NCBI GenBank assembly: GCA_963082975.1
Contig: OY720346.1
Span: 49,014,296 to 49,078,295 of the forward strand
DNA: 64,000 bases
Source: Labia minor
Lineage: Eukaryota > Arthropoda > Insecta > Dermaptera > Spongiphoridae
Direction: 5' to 3'
Shown: positions 42,101 to 48,207 of the stretch, piece after piece
Layout of the letters: every line of letters starts with the position of its first letter
How positions within the stretch are numbered: position 1 is the first letter of the stretch
Translations under genes and position numbers: made by a program
The notes under the pieces: model-generated
Seen by the model: only the letters and a program-made list of their open reading frames with translations
Told to the model about the DNA's origin: nothing
Database searches by the model: none

Positions 42101-45100
42101 AATAATATTTGAGAAGAATTTAAATCGAAGTTGCAATCGGGAAACGCCTGTTATCATGCAGTAAAGAGGCTTATCTCATCAAAATTATTATAAAAGGGAA
42201 TGAAAATTAAAATATATAAAACAATTATTTTGTCTGTTGTATTATATGAGTGTGAGACATGGTCTATGATCTTAGGAGATGAGAGTGGATTCAGAGTATT
42301 TGAGAATAGGATTCTCCCCAGCATTTATGGACCAAAGAAAGATGAGTACATCAGGGAATGACGTACGAGAGATGGAACAGAGGCTCAGGATAAGGACACT
42401 TGGAGAAATGTGGTTGTAGCTGCCAAGAACTTTCGAGTACCGTTGAGCCACGCATGGTCTATGACCCTGGGAGATGAGAGTAGATTCAGATTATTCTTTC
42501 CAGCATTTATTGGCCAAAGAAAGATGAGGTCACCGGGGACACTTGGAGAAATGTGGTTGTAGCTGCCAAGAACTTTCGAGTAGATAGATATAACATATTC
42601 AATAATAATATATATAATTAATTTACTAAATAAATTAAAATATATTTTAAATAATCACACAATAAGAAATGAATGTTTTATGTTATACATTGTTTGAAAC
42701 AAAATGGATGAAACCTTTTACTACTTTCAACCAAATACTATGTACCACTCGGGGGTACAGGGGGCGGAGCCCCCGTCTAGATGTGAAGAGCGACGAAGGA
42801 GCTCTGAGCAGCTAGTTATCCATAAATTTCAAATTAGAAAAGGAATAAGAAAAAAAAGAAAATTTAGGAATTTATAACTTTTTTTTAATGAGAATAAATT
42901 GATTTGAAAATATTCACTCATTATTCAATTAGTCAGACATTTAAAAAAAAAAAAAATTAAAATTAGTATATTAGGGATGACAAGAATCTTAAGAATAAGT
43001 ATCAATTAAAATATTTCTCTTGAATTCTTTTTATCAATTAATCCTCATTCTTTATCATTATAAATTCTATGGAAAATAATAAACTTCCCCATATATTCTT
43101 TTAATTCTTTTTTCTTTTAAAATTTTTAGTTTTAATATAGTATTTATTATCTATCTATCTCTGTGGCTCTACAGAACTCGAAAGTTCTTGGCCGCAGCAA
43201 CCCCACCCTTCCAAGTATTCCTATTCTCAGACACAACCTTCCAGTCCCTATCCTCTCCCATCTCTCTCACGTCCCTTCCTACATTATCCACCCATCGCGT
43301 CCTTCGTCTTCCAAGCGGGCGTTTCCCACTCGGTATCCTCCCCAATATTTTTTTGCCATTCTTTCCTCCCCCATTCTAGCCACGAGTCCTGCCCACCGCA
43401 GCCTTCTCGATTTAATAATTCTAACTATATCTGGAGATACATAGAGGTCATGCAATTCCTCGTTATGCAATCTTCGCCATTCCCCGGTGACCTCATCTTT
43501 CTTTGGCCCATAAAAGCTTCGCAGAATCCTATTCTCAAATACTCTAAATCTATTCTCGTCTCCTAAGGTCATAGACCATGCTCACACCCATATAATAAAA
43601 CCGGTAAAATAATTGTTTTATATATTTTAATTTTTATCCCCTTTGATAATAATTTTGACGCGATAAGCCCCTTTACGGCATGATAACGGGCGCTTCCCGA
43701 TTGTAACCTCGCTTTAAACTTTTCTCGAATATTATTATCTTTCGTTATTATAGAAATTAAATTTTTCAACATTTTCAAATTCTATATTTTGTATATTAAG
43801 ACTGTGTGTTAATACTATTCCTCTCTGTTACTAAATACTTTGTCTTAGCAATATTTATTTCCAGCCCCACCTCTTTTCCTGCTGCGAATAAATAGTATTT
43901 ACTAATCAGAAAATATTTTTTTATTTATTCTTTTCTATCAATTTATGAATTATAATTAAAAAAAGAAATAACTATGATAAAATTTAGAGTGAATTTTAAA
44001 AATATCGATAAAATTGAATTTTGAGTTCACAATCAATCATTTTTTATATGTTTAAATATTTATATTTAATATATGAAATATGTTTTTGTTATGTAATTTA
44101 AATAAAATATTTTTAATATATTGAAAGTATATTTTTTCTTTATAAAGTCATATTTATCAATCTACTACACTTTAAATAGAGATAAAAAAAGTCATTCTAA
44201 ACAAAAATGTCCCAAACATACTTTTCTCTTTAAATATCTTATCTGTATTATTAAGTATTCCTACACGAGTCTTTTATTTATTTATCTAAATGATACAACC
44301 GAACCTAGAACTTTTTGACCAAAGTGACCAATTCCATCCAAACGTCTCTGTTCTGAGTCACCCACCTCTATACAATACCTATCCTCTGCCAATTTTTTAC
44401 CGACCGTCGATAGCAAGGGAGGTATTGTTTTCACACCAAATTTCACATGTGGAGATTTTTACATATCTCCACGAATCATGCATTTTCTTAACAGAAAAAA
44501 GTATTTTTAGCATGATGTCTGTCCGTCCGTCCGTATAGATGTGTACAGCCTGATGAAATGAATTAATGAAATTTGGTATATTTACTTAATATATTTACTT
44601 AGTATATTTACTTAATGCATCAGTGGGATGAATTGATCAACTTTTGGTGCAAATCCGGAAACCGGAAGTGGTAGTATTAGCGATCGACGATAGGAAGGTA
44701 AGGGTTATTTTCGCACCAAATTTCACATAAGGAGATTTTTTACATATCTCCACGAATCATGCACTTTGTATTGGTTTAATCCTCGGGAAAAATCATTTTT
44801 ATTAGTTTTTTTCTTAATTTAAAATTATATGACGTCATCCAGCAATTCATGACGTCACAGCCTGGTCTTGCATATATATTATAAATAAAATAAAATAAAA
44901 AATGTTTATATTTATTATTTATGTATCCATATCTGTTTTTTATTACATTAATAGATATATTAAAATTATTTGAAATTGTTTCTGTAGCTGGAAATTAATT
45001 TACTTCAAACCGTCGGTCGGTTTGGACCTGGCCACAGGTCAACTTATTCATTTCTAGATTTATGACCCTCCGGTCATTTTCCAATTGGTTTTCCTTTAAA

Positions 45101-46027
45101 CATGCTCCTTTTTCTTATCCATTCTAGCCATCTATCCTGTCTTCAATTTTTTGACTTTTGAAATTTTTGGATTAAACCCATTGCAACTTTTGGATAATAA
45201 TAGACAATTTTGGCATTTTTATTCTTTATTATCACACACTCACACACAAATTATTTATATTATAATTGAATGATTTATTATAAAACTTTTGATAATTTAT
45301 TATTCTTTTGAACTTCATTTATTTATTAATTATTTTTTGAGATAAGAAATAGATAAATAATATTTATATATTATATTTATTTATCTATTTCTATTACCTC
45401 ATTAAAATATTAAAAACTAGTAAATTAGTAAGGAGAACGGACTAAAGTTCGCGGACTTTTAGAAAAATCGTAGTACCTATATTTCAACAAAACATGCAGT
45501 AAGTAACTTCCTTTTCAAAGAAAAAAATATTTCTAAAATAAAATTAAATGGTAAAAATTAAAATTAAAGTCTGGATTTACAATTATTGTATTTTTCATTG
45601 TTCGTTTTCAGCCCCAATCAATTTATATAATCAAACTAATGTTCTAATGCAATCAAATTAACAAAACATTAAAATAAAATATAACGAATAAATCCAAAGG
45701 CTATCGCGAAACAAAGGGTAGTATTTATGTGCTAATAAGCTCTTATAAATTCAATTTATATCTGAATGTTATTATATTCATTGCATACCTGGAATAATGG
45801 CTGCGCCCATTCGTTTGTTGGTTCTCATTAATGCAATAACAATAAGAAGACAGTCAAAAAGTGGTTTCGTGATATGACTGTAAAGATGAGCAACAGAAGA
45901 GGTGAATGCTGTTATGTCATCTGTTAATAGGTGATCTGGATTTTCTATACGTCCGTCTAAATTGGACACACGATAATAAGTTTGATTTTTAAAATAAAGG
46001 CCGTAAGCGTGGTCCACAAGTCGAGTT
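11619..46027 (-). CDS. ABCD1/ABCD2-like: Peroxisomal ABC half-transporter, ABCD1/ABCD2 (ALDP) type; spliced, N-terminus outside window
   Basis: Members of this family sit in the peroxisomal membrane as dimers and import very-long-chain acyl-CoAs for beta-oxidation. Ten exons with GT-AG introns join without a frame break into about 563 codons plus TAA. Motifs in order: [11 protein letters not shown] and SVAHLYS (TM3 region), [12 protein letters not shown] (EAA-like loop), [18 protein letters not shown] (TM5), GPNGCGKSS (Walker A), FYIPQRPYM (Q-loop), [14 protein letters not shown] (signature), [12 protein letters not shown] (Walker B), ITHRPSLW (H-loop). FYGGHK and the [12 protein letters not shown] stretch match ABCD1/2 rather than ABCD3/PMP70 as I know that family. 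The first exon seen starts near human residue 150, so the N-terminal peroxisome-targeting part and TM1-2 lie upstream, probably beyond 64000. I see no broken residue in the window. Confidence 0.95.
12289..12439 (-). CDS. ABCD gene, exon I (post-NBD C-terminal region)
   Basis: Reads [20 protein letters not shown], then [20 protein letters not shown] and [10 protein letters not shown]. It matches human [20 protein letters not shown] and GIPKMQRRLQ. The acceptor follows a long pyrimidine run and ends at 12440; donor GTAATT starts at 12288. 151 bases, in frame. The end is charged and likely helical, as in human ALDP. Confidence 0.94.
13683..13733. repeat. TA microsatellite in ABCD intron H-I
   Basis: A (TA)n run near 13715-13737 lies in the 1.5-kb intron between exons H and I. 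The rest of that intron (12440-13933) shows no recognised element. Confidence 0.5.
13934..14059 (-). CDS. ABCD gene, exon H (Walker B, H-loop)
   Basis: Reads [20 protein letters not shown], then [20 protein letters not shown] and LW. ALLDE is Walker B with the catalytic Glu, and ITHR carries the H-loop His. The intron before it is only 81 bp, the shortest of the gene. Acceptor TTTTAG ends at 14060; donor GTTAGT starts at 13933. 126 bases, splitting the Trp codon TG|G. Confidence 0.95.
14141..14371 (-). CDS. ABCD gene, exon G (ABC signature)
   Basis: Starts [20 protein letters not shown] and contains [36 protein letters not shown] and [11 protein letters not shown] is the ABC signature that completes the ATP site of the partner subunit. 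Acceptor CAACAG ends at 14372; donor GTATGC starts at 14140. 231 bases, leaving two bases (AA) of the Lys codon. Confidence 0.95.
14739..14982 (-). CDS. ABCD gene, exon F (Walker A)
   Basis: Encodes [20 protein letters not shown], then [20 protein letters not shown] with Walker [21 protein letters not shown] and EMFYIPQR, the start of the Q-loop. IPQR is split from PYM by the next intron (AG|G for Arg). Acceptor TTTTAG ends at 14983; donor GTTTAA starts at 14738, a weaker consensus than the others. 244 bases, in frame. Confidence 0.95.
15455..15620 (-). CDS. ABCD gene, exon E (linker to nucleotide-binding domain)
   Basis: Starts [20 protein letters not shown], matching human [20 protein letters not shown], then a less conserved linker ([20 protein letters not shown] and on to GVPLPKG). 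Acceptor AATAG ends at 15621; donor GTGCTA starts at 15454. 166 bases, leaving one base of a Gly codon. The linker is shorter than the human one. Confidence 0.9.
16303..16424 (-). CDS. ABCD gene, exon D (linker after TM5, TM6 region)
   Basis: Reads [20 protein letters not shown], then [21 protein letters not shown]. It matches human VSERTEAFTIARNLL and AIERIMSSYK. The acidic low-complexity start is a variable linker in the family, here shorter than in human. Acceptor TTTTAG ends at 16425; donor GTATCA starts at 16302. 122 bases in frame with both neighbours. Confidence 0.92.
16938..17106 (-). CDS. ABCD gene, exon C (TM5)
   Basis: Reads [16 protein letters not shown], then [20 protein letters not shown] and [20 protein letters not shown]. 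This is the most conserved membrane stretch of ALDP. Acceptor TTTTAG precedes GTAGAATTGG; donor GTATGT starts at 16937. 169 bases, leaving one base of a Lys codon that exon D completes. Confidence 0.94.
17711..18322 (-). mobile_element. HINE-like family A, copy A1 (complete, minus strand)
   Basis: On the minus strand: T-run, subterminal repeat ACTTTCCCGCATAC (18317-18304), local GGGAAGTATTGG, a TGTG/TATG microsatellite (about 18161-18194), the phrase AAATTTGGTACACCGATATT, then the inverted partner GCGGGAAAGTCTAGG and the terminal hairpin GGGAG-GACA-CTCCC at 17711. Subterminal inverted repeats, central microsatellite and a 3' hairpin are the architecture described for DINE-1/HINE elements mobilised by Helentrons. 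No coding capacity. It lies in ABCD intron B-C. Confidence 0.65.
20021..20545. mobile_element. Inverted-repeat (foldback/MITE-like) element
   Basis: Arms about 20021-20166 and 20400-20545 are imperfect reverse complements: both carry TTGTTTA..AAACGGAAG.TTCAG, TACCAGTAGATT and TTAAAATTT in mirrored order. The outer ends (GGCATTCAAAACGTACTATT on the right, read inverted) suggest a DNA transposon, but the exact termini and target duplication are unclear. No coding. It lies in ABCD intron B-C. Confidence 0.5.
21476..21510. other. Strong DNA hairpin next to element A2
   Basis: GCGCAATATTACCAC and GTGGGATATTGCGC form a near-perfect stem with a short loop, in a small GC-rich island right before the A2 element. 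It may be the end of a further unrecognised transposon. No function can be assigned. Confidence 0.45.
21655..21730. repeat. (TATG)n microsatellite within A2
   Basis: About 19 uninterrupted TATG units. A3 has fewer and A1 has a CACA/CATA mix at the same point, so the array is part of the element and varies in length. Confidence 0.9.
22026..22095 (+). mobile_element. Family C 5' stub inside A2
   Basis: TTTTTACCGACCGACGATAG followed by TAAGGGAGGTATTG and CACACCAAATTTCACC match the 5' end of family C and then stop. The 3' end of C is absent. It is one of three short 5'-only pieces of this family in the window. Confidence 0.6.
22448..22620 (-). CDS. ABCD gene, exon B (TM4 and EAA-like loop)
   Basis: Reads [18 protein letters not shown], then [38 protein letters not shown]. 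The hydrophobic start is TM4. [11 protein letters not shown] is the EAA-like cytoplasmic loop by which ABCD proteins couple the membrane domain to the nucleotide-binding domain. Acceptor TTCTAG ends at 22621; donor GTATAT starts at 22447. 173 bases, entering in phase with exon A and leaving after a complete Lys codon. Confidence 0.94.
22622..26281. other. AT-rich part of the giant ABCD intron
   Basis: More than 3.5 kb with poly-A/T runs and short TA arrays. I recognise no coding exon or repeat family. A CTGTCTGTCTGT piece with TTTGCTCAAATTTGAAATG near 26120-26210 resembles the inside of HINE-like elements but has no termini. Confidence 0.5.
26290..26465. mobile_element. hAT-type MITE 1, 176 bp
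   Basis: Starts CAGTGGTTTATATCGACC and ends, inverted, CATAGGTTCCCAAAC. Direct repeats GTTTAAAT lie at 26282-26289 and 26466-26473, giving an 8-bp hAT target duplication. Internally rich in GGTCTA(C/T)G repeats. Non-coding. Confidence 0.7.
26474..26711. mobile_element. hAT-type MITE 2, 238 bp, abutting MITE 1
   Basis: Termini CAGAGGTTCCCAATCC and, inverted, CAGTGATTCCCAAAA, the common insect hAT MITE end. Flanked by GTTTAAAT on the left, which is also the right duplication of MITE 1, and GTTTTAAT (26712-26719, one mismatch) on the right. Non-coding. Confidence 0.75.
26720..27689. other. AT-rich intron sequence without recognised features
   Basis: No coding signal or clear repeat. It has only ordinary AT-rich stretches up to the start of element C1. 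Confidence 0.5.
27690..28325 (+). mobile_element. HINE-like family C, copy C1 (complete, plus strand)
   Basis: Starts TTTTTACCGACCGACGATAG. Near 27812 is a short CTGTCCGTCTGTCC stretch in place of a long microsatellite. The 3' side has ACCGTCGGTCG (partner of the 5' repeat) and ends with hairpin GACCTG-GCCA-CAGGTC (28308-28323). The 5' block is repeated inside: GCGATCGACGATAAGAAGGG with CGCACCAAATTTCACATAAGG at about 27959-28040 copies the opening ACCAAATTTCACATGTGG block. No coding. Confidence 0.65.
28400..29275 (-). pseudogene. Gag-like fossil of an LTR-type retroelement (broken)
   Basis: On the minus strand, segments resemble the gag-like protein found in many arthropod retroelement copies, including a Pro-Val-Lys-Trp-Phe motif, a following helix-rich part, and a Lys/Glu-rich end. 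The copy is old and broken in several places. I see no LTRs, protease, reverse transcriptase or integrase nearby, so it is a lone fragment. The family beyond 'LTR-type gag-like' is not resolved. Confidence 0.45.
29635..29830 (+). pseudogene. Mariner/Tc1-like transposase N-terminal relic
   Basis: Reads [20 protein letters not shown] near 29644 and, after stops, [20 protein letters not shown] near 29735. This matches the order of the mariner N-terminal helix-turn-helix (EDRRLTxRDLAEELGIS) and the later (W/F)VPxxLTxEQKxxR block. Stops interrupt it and the DDD catalytic part is missing. A decayed copy in the giant ABCD intron. Confidence 0.65.
29831..31928. other. AT-rich intron sequence with a TA/GA microsatellite
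   Basis: No coding signal. The only clear feature is a (TA)n(GA)n composite array at 30487-30558. A slightly less AT-rich patch at 31300-31420 is purine-rich on the plus strand and shows no gene. Confidence 0.5.
30487..30558. repeat. (TA)n(GA)n compound microsatellite
   Basis: About 40 bp of TA followed by about 28 bp of GA, uninterrupted apart from TAAATATAGA at the junction. Confidence 0.95.
31929..32504 (-). mobile_element. HINE-like family C, copy C2 (minus strand)
   Basis: The 5' end TTTTTTACCGACCGACGATAG lies at 32504 on the minus strand; the 3' end with GCCTGGCCACATGTC lies at about 31929-31945. Its terminal hairpin and 3' inverted repeat are more diverged than in C1, C3 and C4. The inner duplicate of the 5' block (GCGATCGACGATAGGAAGGG) is present near 32250. 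Confidence 0.6.
32766..32811 (+). repeat. Internally deleted piece of the 59.5-kb palindrome repeat, inside H3
   Basis: ATCTAATCCAAAACATACCT, GTTAAAAAGG and then AGTTTAGATGCACTT match the two ends of the tip of the palindrome arm at 59531-59636, with the middle part missing. Confidence 0.55.
32812..33490 (-). pseudogene. Decayed LINE fragment in Helitron H3, split by a MITE
   Basis: On the minus strand, from 33490 down: the RT thumb region (near TTTAAATCGACGTTGTAATT), then the C-terminal region with YGPKKDEVT equivalents (near 33030) and the WAG-type end toward 32930. It is the same part as in H1 and H2, more diverged, and interrupted by the hAT MITE at 33103-33283. Confidence 0.6.
33103..33283. 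mobile_element. hAT-type MITE, 181 bp, inside the LINE of Helitron H3
   Basis: Starts TAGGGTGACCAAACGTCCCG and ends, inverted, TAGGTTGACCATATTTCG. Eight-bp duplication GTCATCGA at 33095-33102 and 33284-33291. The ends are those of the widespread TAGGGTGACCA hAT group. A fragment of the same family is at about 40665-40725. Confidence 0.8.
34738..34777 (-). mobile_element. Family C 5' stub
   Basis: On the minus strand TTTTTACCGACCGACGATAG, TAAGGGAGGTATTGTTTT and nothing more of the element. A 5'-only piece of about 40 bp. Confidence 0.6.
34966..35591 (+). mobile_element. HINE-like family A, copy A3 (complete)
   Basis: T-run, ACTTTCCCGCATAC (34971), microsatellite TGTG/TATG (35095-35142), AAATTTGGTACACCG, AAGTGGTACTTTACC, then TATGCGGGAAAGTCTAGG and hairpin GGGAG-GACA-CTCCC ending at 35591. 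It is the most complete family A copy and serves as reference for A1 and A2. Non-coding. Confidence 0.68.
36080..36367 (+). mobile_element. tRNA-derived SINE, 288 bp
   Basis: The head resembles a tRNA: a T-arm CCCGGGTTCAAGTCCCGGG with a pol III B box (GGTTCAAGTCC, 36134-36144), preceded by an A-box-like GGTAGCGAACC. The body follows, then a small hairpin GTCCTT-GCGT-AGGAC, and it ends in a T-run. It is flanked by a 14-bp direct repeat TTATTTATTTTTAA (36066-36079 and 36368-36381), as expected from LINE-driven insertion. GC content is well above its surroundings. No partner LINE with the same tail was found. Confidence 0.8.
36382..37520. other. AT-rich intron sequence with a TA array
   Basis: No coding signal. 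A (TA)n array lies at about 37147-37178. Confidence 0.5.
37525..37880 (+). pseudogene. Old LINE C-terminal relic
   Basis: Reads VLYGSE near 37535, ITGEWRR near 37650 and [16 protein letters not shown] near 37815. This is the order of the LINE C-terminal motifs (VLLYGSETWTL, GEWRR, QDRxxWRxVVxxAK). Heavily mutated; recognisable only by motif order. Confidence 0.5.
38469..39068 (+). mobile_element. HINE-like family B, copy B1 (complete)
   Basis: TTTTTACTATCTCGTAAGAG at the 5' end, TGTG/TATG microsatellite (38586-38615), AAATTTGGTACATGATC, then GCGAGATAGTCGAG and hairpin TGGAG-ACA-CTCCA. ACTATCTCG at the 5' end and CGAGATAGT at the 3' end are exact partners. The opening TAGTATTGCGATCACGAAAA aligns with family A's AAGTATTGGAATCGTCAAAA, so A and B are related. 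Lies 130 bp before the candidate exon at 39200. Confidence 0.68.
39157..39187. repeat. (TA)n microsatellite
   Basis: A plain TA array just upstream of the acceptor of the candidate exon at 39200. Confidence 0.9.
39200..39349 (+). CDS. Candidate orphan internal exon of an unidentified host gene
   Basis: A 150-bp segment lies between an acceptor (TTTAACAG, ends 39199) and a donor (GTATATAAGT, starts 39350). It holds 49 open codons flanked by two leading bases and one trailing base. It reads [20 protein letters not shown], then [20 protein letters not shown] and PTRIELDLM. The composition is balanced and amphipathic, unlike the Lys/Asn/Ile/Phe-rich readings of surrounding AT-rich DNA. I do not recognise the protein. 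It lies inside the 23.2-kb ABCD intron on the opposite strand, and I found no convincing partner exons. It could be part of a nested gene or an exon-bearing fragment. The minus strand is also partly open here but gives a less plausible protein. A second AG at 39244-39245 would give a shorter exon in the same frame. Confidence 0.5.
39350..40599. other. AT-rich intron sequence without recognised genes
   Basis: Searched by eye for partner exons of the 39200 segment; none convincing. A weak purine/pyrimidine tract at 39840-39960 shows no coding. Confidence 0.45.
40600..40770. mobile_element. Old hAT MITE relics, one within another
   Basis: CGAGGTTCCCAAACTTTTTC at about 40602 and TTCGCGGCTCCCCAGGGAAG at 40750 are remnants of a MITE 2-like repeat (compare 26474-26711). 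Between them lies a piece of the TAGGGTGACCA-type MITE (GACCATATTTCGAAAACATC, 40665-40725). Ends are decayed and no target duplication is clear. Confidence 0.5.
40780..42815 (+). mobile_element. Helitron H2, plus strand
   Basis: Starts TCTATATATATAAAGGAGAC after A and ends with hairpin-like GAGCGAC-GAAG-GAGCTC, TGAGCAGCTAG, then T (42816). From 41045 it matches H1 (TCTCCGTGTTGTTCATTCAA and onward) but is internally shorter, and at 41490 it has the unoccupied GTCTCAAG site that in H1 holds the hAT. Carries the decayed LINE segment. The 3' hairpin has mismatches, so the copy is older or decayed. Confidence 0.78.
41637..42592 (+). pseudogene. Decayed LINE reverse transcriptase in Helitron H2
   Basis: Same order of pieces as in H1: the GFRPNR block near 41672, LNIIGDS near 41905, [20 protein letters not shown] near 42230, [12 protein letters not shown]-like text, then a rearranged end. 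A segment of the C-terminal region is repeated imperfectly: GACACTTGGAGAAATGTGGT occurs at about 42398 and again near 42537. Ends AGTAGATAGATATAACATA. Confidence 0.7.
43139..43895 (-). pseudogene. LINE 3' fragment outside a Helitron (best-preserved copy)
   Basis: On the minus strand two open stretches give [20 protein letters not shown] and [16 protein letters not shown], then [60 protein letters not shown] and [20 protein letters not shown]. These are the RT thumb and C-terminal domains of a non-LTR retrotransposon. The 3' end runs into AGAGATAGATAGATAATA, a short tail repeat. 5' truncated, as is usual for LINEs. It is the closest relative here of the segments in H1, H2 and H3. Confidence 0.75.
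44310..45175 (-). pseudogene. LINE relic interrupted by element C3
   Basis: Pieces at 44320-44392 (compare 43205-43262) and 45055-45150 (compare 43325-43395, CCATTCTAGCCA...TCCTG) are neighbouring parts of the same LINE end, in the same orientation, split by C3. Confidence 0.5.
44393..45042 (+). mobile_element. HINE-like family C, copy C3 (complete)
   Basis: TTTTTTACCGACCGTCGATAG at the 5' end, inner repeat of the 5' block near 44680-44760 (GCGATCGACGATAGGAAGG), then ACCGTCGGTCGG and hairpin GACCTG-GCCA-CAGGTC ending 45040. Nearly the same sequence as C1 and C4. Confidence 0.68.
45789..46027 (-). CDS. ABCD gene, exon A (most 5' exon in window; TM3 region)
   Basis: Encodes [16 protein letters not shown] through MGAAIIPG, matching the ALDP stretch around human residues 150-230, with [20 protein letters not shown] and a hydrophobic run [11 protein letters not shown] for TM3. 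The acceptor is TTATAG at 46033-46028 and the donor is GTATGC starting at 45788. The exon has 239 bases: one leading base completes an Arg codon and one trailing G is finished by exon B to make Gly. The next exon is about 23.2 kb away. I found no upstream exon between here and 64000. Confidence 0.93.
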
Positions 46028-47574
46028 CTATAACAATACAAAAAAAAATAAATAATAATTAGGCTTTGTATTAAAAAATTCTTAGTTGTACATCTATCAA
46101 TTAAGACCTAAATTTAAATCTCAATAAGTAATATTAATGTGTTATATCAATCATATTTAAAATAAGTATATTAATTTCAATATATGTATATTTAAAAAAA
46201 TAATAATTAAAAATTATGTGAATGATCTTTTTAAAAATAATTTACGATTTCATGGCACAATTATCCTTTGTTGGTGAGGTAATTAACGTCAGAGTTAGAT
46301 TGCAGATAGGCCATGCCACACTTTCGGTGGATATATTCAAAATGACTATCAAAATTATCCTGATGAATGACTTAAGATATCCAAAAATATGATCAAAAGA
46401 TTAAAAGAATAGAAAACATAAGAATAATAATTTATTCTAAAGGTGGTTCCGTTTACTCTTGTAAAATTTTGAAAATAAAAATAGATAACTTAGAATTGTA
46501 TTGCCAGTAGACTTCCATTTGAGTTTATATGGCCATTGGCTTTAAAATGTATTTTAGGTTTAATTAAGTCTGAGGTGGCTCTTTTACAGCCACTCAAATA
46601 ACATACTTTATATACTTATTAAAAAATTCGTATATGGATGTCAATTGCAATAATAATAATTATTTCTGTCACGTCAGATTCAAATATAAGCTTGCAGAGG
46701 TAAAGCTATTCTTCAAGATTAGATGCACTTTTAGTTTGATCAGTGATTAGAGAGACATGAAAAACTTATATCAATTAATAGTAATTAACCATTATCTTTG
46801 AGATATAAATATGTAATTATAATTAAAAAAAAGAATTGAATTTAGTCAATTAAATGTTAATTTTTACGATTAACATTAGATTTTTAATTTACTCATTTAC
46901 ATATTTTATAATTTTATTTAAAGGTCCTTCATAAAACCATCTGAAGGTCTAGTTATATATTTTAAATATTATTATTTATTTAAATAATTATTTTAAAAAA
47001 AATAAATAAAAATATATTATTTATAAAAATTAAACTATAAAAGAAAATAATCAGTAATTAAATAAAATTTATTTCTATGTAATAATTAAGAAATTCTTAT
47101 GTCATACATGTCCGGTGAATAATTCTTTATTTATGTTAATAATGAAGTCGAGAAGATAGAGATGATTCATAGTGAGAGATAATTTTTAACTAACACAACG
47201 AAAAAGGAAATGTCAAACTTGTAACTTCCGAAATTTTGATAACGGTTCTAAGGTTAGTGATTACATTGATTAAATATATATATATATATATGAATTTACA
47301 AACAATGATAAAGATATAATATGATAATATTATAATACTTCATTTACTTAATGGATATTAAATGTGTATTAAATGATTAGAATATAAGTATAAATTATTT
47401 TTTGCAAATTAAAAAATATCTTTAGTATGTATATCTGAATTAAAATTAAGTATATTATTCATTTCTAGGACTTTAGATCCATTTATACAATAAAATAAGA
47501 AAATCAAAATGAAGGTCTATTTTGTGATGAATAATAATGACTCAAATATATTTGCACTATTTAAATAGACCTTG
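46028..47574. other. Sequence upstream of ABCD exon A
   Basis: Should be intron if the gene's N-terminal exons lie beyond 64000. AT-rich with no exon resembling the first 150 residues of ALDP and no clear repeat. Confidence 0.45.
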
Positions 47575-47690
47575 TTTTTACTATCTCGCCAGAGATAGTA
47601 TTGCGATTATGAAAATTTTCGATGTTGAGATTTTGATGTTTTTATACGTTTTGAAGGTTCCTGAATCATTTTCACTAAGGTTGAGAAAAA

Positions 47691-47754
<64 letters not shown>

Positions 47755-48207
47755 GACAAGATTACGCAAAAACGGTTTGAGCTAGAATGATGAAATTTGG
47801 TACATGGACATTATTCAAAATTCATAGTTTTCTATCAACTTTTGAGAAATGTAGCTCAACCGGAAGAGGGTCATTACCTACAACGTTTTGATTTTTTTTC
47901 CTCTAAAGTGACCGTAAAAATAAAAATATATGTTTGATAATTTTTCACACGATTAATAATTGTATAAAACTGCTATATATAGAATTTCAGCTTGTTTGAA
48001 TTGCTGAAAGTACCAGAATTAATTTTTTAACACTGCAAATCTCACGCGCCAACACGTGCCATGGTGCCATCAATAAAAAGCCAAACATGCGCTGGTTTAA
48101 TATTTATTATTTATAATTTATAATTAATTAAATTTAATTTAAATATAATATATTATGTTATTTAATCCAATTCAAATTGCGAGATAGTCGAGTGGAGACA
48201 CTCCAGC
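47575..48207 (+). mobile_element. HINE-like family B, copy B2 (complete)
   Basis: TTTTTACTATCTCGCCAGAG, with ACTATCTC and GAGATAGT forming a perfect local hairpin; a long (GT)n array (47694-47746); AAATTTGGTACATGGAC; GCGAGATAGTCGAG; hairpin TGGAG-ACA-CTCCA. Non-coding. Confidence 0.7.
47694..47754. repeat. (GT)n microsatellite within B2
   Basis: About 26 GT units followed by TATGTATG; it sits at the same place as the arrays in B1 and A1-A3. Confidence 0.95.
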
